DNA from: JAEUHM01 sp964538625
GTDB lineage: Bacteria; Verrucomicrobiota; Verrucomicrobiia; Verrucomicrobiales; Verrucomicrobiaceae
Direction: 5' to 3'
Length of the DNA stretch: 64,000 bases
Assembly: GCA_964538625.1 (NCBI GenBank)
Contig: CAZIGH010000010.1
Coordinates: 1-64,000, forward strand
In this document: piece after piece, positions 60,686 to 64,000 of the stretch
Layout: every line of letters starts with the position of its first letter
How positions within the stretch are numbered: position 1 is the first letter of the stretch
Program-made: the position numbers and the translations under genes
The notes under the pieces: model-generated
Told to the model about the DNA's origin: nothing
What the model saw: the letters and a program-made list of their open reading frames with translations, nothing else
The model's database searches: none

Positions 60686-63112
60686 GTGCCTGCTCCCTCA
60701 TCCATTGACTTCGCTGCCCTGTCCAAGACGCGCTCTTTGCGTCCATGGGGAGCCTTGCGCGCGTGGGTGTGGCTGTGGCTGACGGCGATTTTGTGTGCGC
60801 TGGCACCGCTGGTGTTCGTGGCTTTCGTGGCCGCCACCTTGTATTACGCCCTCCTGGGACTCAGAGACTGGGGAGTGGAAGTGGTCACTCATCTGCACCT
60901 GCGCTGGACGGAGCTGGGTTGGCTGGTGGCGCTGTCTGGGCAACTCGTTTTTGGGCTGCTGGTGGCGCGTCAGTTGGTGGGAAGGCGGCATCCTGAACGT
61001 GCTTGGCTGGCGGTGCTGCCGCTGGACCAGAAGCGTCTTCATGCGCTGGTGGGCTGGGTGGCCAGGAGCCTGAGAATGCGCGTGCCCAAAGTGGTGGCGG
61101 TCGATCCGTCTGCCTTGATGCGAGCGGAGACGAAGGGTGTAATGTCCGCCCTTTTTGGTAGGGGGGTCCATCTGAATCTCGGTCTGTGCCTTGCGGTGGG
61201 AATGACGACGAGGCAGTTCGCAGGCCTGATGGCGCATGAGCTTTGCTTTTTCAAAGCTGGTCGTGGGGCGGTAGCAGGGCGGTTGATTCACCGGGTGGAC
61301 GATTGGTTTGCCCGGCGTGTGAGGTATGAAGCTTGGAATGACAGCTTGTGGGAGACGGCTGCATTCGGTGGCAGGTGGTTGAGATTTCTGATGTGGCTGG
61401 TTTGGGGTGCGGCGACGGTGGCCTCACTGCCCATGAGGATGCTTCACGGCTTGGTAAGGCTGGCATCCACACCTGCTCTTCGGATGCAGATCCGACTGGC
61501 CGATGAGTCTGGTGCCCGTCTGGTGGGGGCGCGTTGTTATGCCGAGGCACTGGGACGTCGGGCGGCTCTGCTGGCGGCCTGGAAGAGACTGGAAGATGAA
61601 GTGGTGGAACGTCTGAACGGTTGTGAGTTGCCAGACAATTTGCCGCTGCTGCTGGCTCGGGAGATGCTGGTGGGGACGGACCCCGGCAGTCTGGCACCGG
61701 ATCAAGTGAGTCATTGGTTCTGCCGTGCACAGACGGACGAGGAGCGGGTGAGGGAGGTATTGAAAGCTGGCCACCCTGGGAACTGGCCAGAGAGTGCAGA
61801 GGAGGAGGCGGGAGAGTTGTTCTCCAACTTTCACGAACTGGCTAGGCGGGCCACGATGTTCCACTACCAGAATGAGCTGAAGCAGTTCATTCCGAATCTA
61901 AAGTTTGTGACGGTGGAAGAGATCGTCCATGCAAGGCGCTCGTCGGAGGAACTACTCGATGAGCCGCGCCGGTACTTTCGAGGGCTGGCGCACCCGGAGC
62001 GTGCGTGTTGCGGTATTGCAGAGATTCATGCCTCTGCCGGGGACATGGAGGCGCTGCGCATTGAGTTGCTAGACTGCCGGGAGTATATCAATGAACACAG
62101 TCACCAGATGGCGGCGATTTTGGAGGAGTGGTCCGGGGCATGGAGGATGGTGCGTGACCTGGAGGCGGCGCTTGCATTGAAAAGAGCCGGGATGCATGTG
62201 CATCGTCATCAGTTGGCGGCCTTTTCGGCCAGTGAACTGATGGAGGAGATCGAGCGCTACCGCCTCATCATGGACAACATGGAGGCCCAGTTACGTGGGT
62301 TTGAGGGGAGACTGGAGACGCGGATGGCGTGCTGTCTGGAGCTTCTTTTGCAGTCTCCTGAGGAGGAGCTGCCTCCCACCTTGGTGCAGGTGAGAAAGAC
62401 GCTACCTCACTGGGTTTTGGTTTATGAATCCCTGGGGCTGCACATGCCAGTGGTGCGGGAGCTGCTGACGACTTTTGGGGCGTTTCAGGCGCTGGGGGCT
62501 ACGGTTTCAGGGCGCATTGATTCAGCGTCTTACGTGACGACGGTCCAGCAGCTGATGCCCAAGGTGGTGACGCAGGTTCAGGACGTCGCTCGCAGCTTGG
62601 AGGAGTGGCCTTATCCTTTCGAGACGAACTTTGGCGAGCGGAGGTTGACGATGGCGGGCTATCTGAGCCAGAAGCTCAACGAGCTGCCGCGATTGCTTAC
62701 CGCTGATGGGACGTCCATCTTTTTGGCCGACCGGCGTGAGGTGATCCAGACAGCCGCCCGCGAGGTGGTCTGTGTGGTGGCTCCGTTTTTGGACCGCTAC
62801 ATGCATCTCTACCATCAGGCATTCGCTTGGGTGACGCGGGTCATGCAGATGGCGGAGTGGCAGTTCGCGGACCCGATGGAAGGCGTGGCGGAGGAAGAGA
62901 CACCAGCCGGGGTGATTTTAGATGCGTATGACCCCTCACACCTGTGGAAGAGAAACAGGGAAGAAGATCCTGAGGCCACAGGCGGCGGCACCACTCTACT
63001 GGCGGTGGAAGATCGTCCTGCTGTGGCATTACCAAGACCGCCGGGCATGGCGAATGCGCCGGGAGGCATCGCCGACTATGGCAACCTCCATGCCGCTCGC
63101 AGTGCCTGGTAA
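60686..63112 (+). CDS. Large membrane protein with degenerate M48 peptidase site
   Basis: An 808-aa protein. Two hydrophobic regions lie near the N-terminus (about 26-58 and 77-98) and another at about 231-252. The segment at residues 130-280 has the order of an M48 (HtpX/Ste24-like) peptidase: VPKVVAVDPSALMRA, the zinc helix AHELCFF (H184, E185), and LADESGARLVGA. However, the second zinc His of HExxH is Phe188 and the Glu that would lie four residues before Asp273 is Ile269, so two of three zinc ligands are missing. The remaining 500 residues are mostly helical and unrecognised. I infer a catalytically dead, M48-derived membrane protein. Translation starts at GTG 60686. Confidence 0.72.
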   Translation: MPAPSSIDFAALSKTRSLRPWGALRAWVWLWLTAILCALAPLVFVAFVAATLYYALLGLRDWGVEVVTHLHLRWTELGWLVALSGQLVFGLLVARQLVGRRHPERAWLAVLPLDQKRLHALVGWVARSLRMRVPKVVAVDPSALMRAETKGVMSALFGRGVHLNLGLCLAVGMTTRQFAGLMAHELCFFKAGRGAVAGRLIHRVDDWFARRVRYEAWNDSLWETAAFGGRWLRFLMWLVWGAATVASLPMRMLHGLVRLASTPALRMQIRLADESGARLVGARCYAEALGRRAALLAAWKRLEDEVVERLNGCELPDNLPLLLAREMLVGTDPGSLAPDQVSHWFCRAQTDEERVREVLKAGHPGNWPESAEEEAGELFSNFHELARRATMFHYQNELKQFIPNLKFVTVEEIVHARRSSEELLDEPRRYFRGLAHPERACCGIAEIHASAGDMEALRIELLDCREYINEHSHQMAAILEEWSGAWRMVRDLEAALALKRAGMHVHRHQLAAFSASELMEEIERYRLIMDNMEAQLRGFEGRLETRMACCLELLLQSPEEELPPTLVQVRKTLPHWVLVYESLGLHMPVVRELLTTFGAFQALGATVSGRIDSASYVTTVQQLMPKVVTQVQDVARSLEEWPYPFETNFGERRLTMAGYLSQKLNELPRLLTADGTSIFLADRREVIQTAAREVVCVVAPFLDRYMHLYHQAFAWVTRVMQMAEWQFADPMEGVAEEETPAGVILDAYDPSHLWKRNREEDPEATGGGTTLLAVEDRPAVALPRPPGMANAPGGIADYGNLHAARSAW

Positions 63113-63873
63113 TCGCGTTCCGGGAGAAGGATGTAGTGTGGCGAGGCCTCTGGGCGGAGCCAGCGGATGACCTTAACCAGATTCTCCTCCGCCATGCTGG
63201 TGCATCCCGCCGTGGGAGTGGTGGGGCCGCGGCGCACGTGAAAGAAGATGGCGCTGCCGTATCCAGGGACCGCCGGGCTAGTGTTGTGATCAATGGCCAC
63301 CATCCACTTGTAAGCGTTGTCTCCAAGCCTCATGCGCTGCTTTTCGAACCAGGGGGGGATATTGCCCGGGGAAACACGAACGTGCTGGTTGTAATAGGGA
63401 TTGCGCGGGTCATCCACCCACGCGTCATACGGACCCACCTGCACGTAGGGCCAGCGCGTACCTTCTGGTGGGCGGGGCGCATAGCCGTAGAGTCTGCCAA
63501 GTCGGAATACGCCTGCGGGGGCCTTCCCATCCTTCTCCACTTTCGCCGGGATACCATTGTTCGGCACGGCGAACACGCCTCGCCCCCACGCCATGCCGTT
63601 GCGTCCGAGAAGTACCGGGATGGAGGACTTGAATACCGGGCGCCATGGAGCTTGCGCGTGCGGGCGCTCAAAGCACTGCATTATAGCTTGTTGCGAGTTC
63701 CACGCAGGTGCCTGTGTGACGATAACTTGCTGAACGGCGGACCCAATTTGCGCATTTAATTCACTACCGCACAAAAATGCGCCGAAAAGCAGCGAACAGG
63801 TGTTAAAAAACGTCTGCTGAAGGTACGTTTTTTGGCCCGCCAGCCCTTTGAAAATCAACAATTTGGACATCAT
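63076..63873 (-). CDS. L,D-transpeptidase (YkuD family)
   Basis: A 265-aa exported protein. The catalytic region is AIFFHVRRGPTTPTAGCTSM, with the His and the nucleophilic Cys of the YkuD motif (H-x(n)-G-C-[ST]-S-like). Preceding sequence such as NNGIPAKVEKDGKAPAGVFR and YVQVGPYDAWVDDPRNPYYN also fits. Such enzymes make 3-3 cross-links in peptidoglycan or attach proteins to it. The N-terminus has a basic segment then a hydrophobic one (FFNTCSLLFGAFLCGSELNA). I chose the ATG at 63873; starts at 63870, 63903 and 63915 are possible. Its 3' end overlaps the M48-like gene on the other strand by 37 bp. Confidence 0.85.
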   Translation of the reverse strand: MMSKLLIFKGLAGQKTYLQQTFFNTCSLLFGAFLCGSELNAQIGSAVQQVIVTQAPAWNSQQAIMQCFERPHAQAPWRPVFKSSIPVLLGRNGMAWGRGVFAVPNNGIPAKVEKDGKAPAGVFRLGRLYGYAPRPPEGTRWPYVQVGPYDAWVDDPRNPYYNQHVRVSPGNIPPWFEKQRMRLGDNAYKWMVAIDHNTSPAVPGYGSAIFFHVRRGPTTPTAGCTSMAEENLVKVIRWLRPEASPHYILLPERDYQALRAAWRLP

Positions 63874-63923
63874 CGAACTTTTTTTATTGCGTTCTTTTTC
63901 CATTTTTCGCAGCATACGGACAT

Positions 63924-63992
63924 CAACCCTGTCGGAAATAACGGCTTCAGGTTTTGGGGGTTTTTTTCCTGAGTGTCGTTCCGACAGGGTTG
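63924..63992. repeat. 14-bp inverted repeat at the right edge
   Basis: CAACCCTGTCGGAA (63924-63937) and its exact complement (63979-63992) are separated by 41 bp that contain a poly-T stretch. On the plus strand the second arm is followed by CTTTTTGT. It could be a long terminator hairpin, a pair of short mobile-element ends, or a regulatory structure upstream of the L,D-transpeptidase gene. Confidence 0.6.
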
Positions 63993-64000
63993 CTTTTTGT

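Noticed and set aside
1..64000. CRISPR arrays, rRNA and tRNA genes, prophage
   Set aside because: I saw no regularly spaced repeats, no tRNA T-loop or anticodon pattern outside coding sequence, and no phage structural or integrase gene. A tRNAscan or Infernal run would settle it.

Overview
The window reads as chromosomal DNA of a free-living Verrucomicrobiota bacterium, probably near Prosthecobacter/Verrucomicrobium. This is inferred from family content only: a TIGR04073 exosortase-associated protein, a kinase-PEGA-FGE fusion, a secreted PQQ-like propeller beginning WPQWRGPDRTG, a DUF4838 protein, an arylsulfatase, an orphan EboE, and Gram-negative envelope genes (hldD, an LpxL-type acyltransferase, lipoproteins, RND pumps). 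No rRNA, tRNA, CRISPR or intact prophage is visible. Most starts lack a clear Shine-Dalgarno sequence and several genes start with GTG or TTG.

Layout. 0-3 kb: the 3' end of an HTTM membrane-protein gene, then rpsO-pnp on the minus strand with a strong terminator between them. 3.4-5.6 kb: a zinc-ribbon, single-pass membrane protein behind a good sigma-70-like promoter. 5.6-12.1 kb (minus): dprA, aroB, a Ser/Thr kinase with PEGA and FGE-like domains, a secreted lectin-like protein and a metallo-beta-lactamase-fold hydrolase. 12.2-16.4 kb (plus): a HemN-like radical SAM protein overlapping a chorismate-lyase-like gene, then a large unknown exported protein. 16.4-24.8 kb: an RND pump preceded by a possible 33-codon ORF, polA, a lipoprotein and a PQQ-like propeller. 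24.8-30.9 kb: rpoN, yqgE/algH, rapA, a DUF1287 protein and a TIGR04073 protein.

31.1-35.7 kb is a cytochrome-related unit: a sulfocyanin-like cupredoxin, a lipoprotein, ResB and CcsA. 35.8-40.2 kb holds a secreted beta-propeller and a DUF4838 protein. 40.3-50.0 kb looks accessory. It carries a RES/Xre-type toxin-antitoxin pair, a papain-like/FG-GAP secreted pair, and a compact operon divergent from an ArsR-family regulator: a 53-aa CPAC peptide, a DUF2892 protein, an RND adaptor, an RND pump and a 55-aa DUF6132-like protein. A transposase remnant closes this stretch. I consider the ArsR operon the most interesting system here. It has a palindromic operator placed between divergent promoters, three 4-bp ATGA gene overlaps, and cysteine- or histidine-rich motifs in most of its members, suggesting a thiol, sulfide or metal stress export system.

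50.1-64.0 kb returns to mixed metabolism and envelope functions: sulfatase, hldD, thioesterase, EboE, an Hsp33-type chaperone, ispE, pgeF, a secreted beta-helix protein, an LpxL-type acyltransferase, an M42-type aminopeptidase, a large membrane protein with a degenerate M48 peptidase site, and an L,D-transpeptidase. A 14-bp inverted repeat lies at the right edge.
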